A DNA stretch of 64,000 nucleotides from positions 1 through 64,000 of the forward strand of contig CAJTBO010000006.1 in NCBI GenBank assembly GCA_910573755.1, given 5' to 3'. The translations under genes were made by a program, and so were the position numbers. How positions within the stretch are numbered: position 1 is the stretch's first letter; each line of letters begins with the position of its first letter. Below the pieces are notes generated by a model. The model saw only the letters and a list, made by a program, of their open reading frames with translations. It did no database searches and was not told where the DNA came from. Shown here in pieces: positions 63,847 through 64,000 of this stretch. This DNA is from Lachnospiraceae bacterium (GTDB taxonomy: Bacteria; Bacillota; Clostridia; Lachnospirales; Lachnospiraceae).

Positions 63847-64000
63847 TTAAATGTACTTCCCGTCCACTTCCATATCCAGCTCCCGATAGGAAAAATAGTC
63901 GAAGTCGGCAGGGAGCGCCGTGCCCAGTCCGTCTACGCTGAACATTCCTGTAAAGGCGCCTGTAAAAGCGGCATCATAGACGGCTTTGATGTATTCGTCG
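63847..64000 (-). CDS. C-terminal end of GH43-like glycoside hydrolase (partial)
   Basis: The window's right edge cuts this gene; 50 C-terminal residues are seen (AVYDAAFTGAFTGMFSVDG, then ADFDYFSYRELDMEVDG). The FTGxFxGM...ADFDYFxY pattern is typical of the accessory domain that ends GH43 beta-xylosidase/arabinosidase-type enzymes. Stop TAA at 63847. Convergent with the YesN-type regulator gene. Confidence 0.6.
   Translation of the reverse strand, partial: DEYIKAVYDAAFTGAFTGMFSVDGLGTALPADFDYFSYRELDMEVDGKYI

Overview
The window is chromosomal DNA of a low-to-mid GC Firmicute, most likely a gut Lachnospiraceae (Clostridia). The evidence is the number of YesM/YesN-type two-component pairs beside sugar ABC transporters, GH65/GH16/GH13/GH43 carbohydrate genes, a BlaI/BlaR1-like pair, strong AGGAGG ribosome binding sites and Gram-positive signal peptides. 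No rRNA, tRNA, CRISPR or insertion sequence was seen.

Region 1 (about 1-14,500, minus strand) is a polymorphic toxin locus. A 2613-residue secreted RHS/YD-repeat protein with a variable C-terminal tip is followed by a small immunity-type gene. Two displaced tip cassettes follow, each carrying a copy of the RHS core end, a different tip and a membrane protein; the distal cassette is decayed. Across a divergent promoter region lies a BlaI-type repressor, a BlaR1-like membrane metalloprotease without a beta-lactam sensor domain, and a small secreted protein (14,560-16,342).

Region 2 (16,508-29,217, minus strand) is a glycan-use locus: a YesN/YesM sensor pair with its own terminator, then a promoter and a run encoding a lipoprotein sugar-binding protein, two permeases, a PIG-L deacetylase, a YesL-like protein, a GH65 glycoside phosphorylase, a HAD sugar phosphatase and a secreted GH16 enzyme.

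Region 3 (29,352-43,449, minus strand) is the most unusual part: a tightly packed operon of a metallo-beta-lactamase-fold protein, a 1253-residue DUF6603-like protein, a gene broken by an in-frame TGA, and four other large uncharacterised proteins, the last ending in a self-splicing-type Hint domain. None has a visible signal peptide. I know of no described function for this set and regard it as the candidate undescribed system.

Region 4 (43,570-49,032) has two decayed genes (an rRNA methyltransferase 5' fragment and an internally deleted AAA/DUF4143 ATPase), a DUF975 membrane protein, an OmpR-type two-component system and a Cof-type phosphatase. Region 5 (49,064-57,722, minus strand) is a monosaccharide CUT2 ABC transporter, preceded by a four-gene sensing operon (anchored sugar-binding protein, histidine kinase, NarL-type regulator, anchored solute-binding protein). 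A strong terminator and a cluster of TGACA/TGTCA dyads separate the two. Region 6 (57,794-64,000) holds a GH13 alpha-glucosidase, a small transglutaminase-like protein, a third YesM/YesN pair, a 33-bp minisatellite and the 3' end of a GH43-like gene cut by the window edge.
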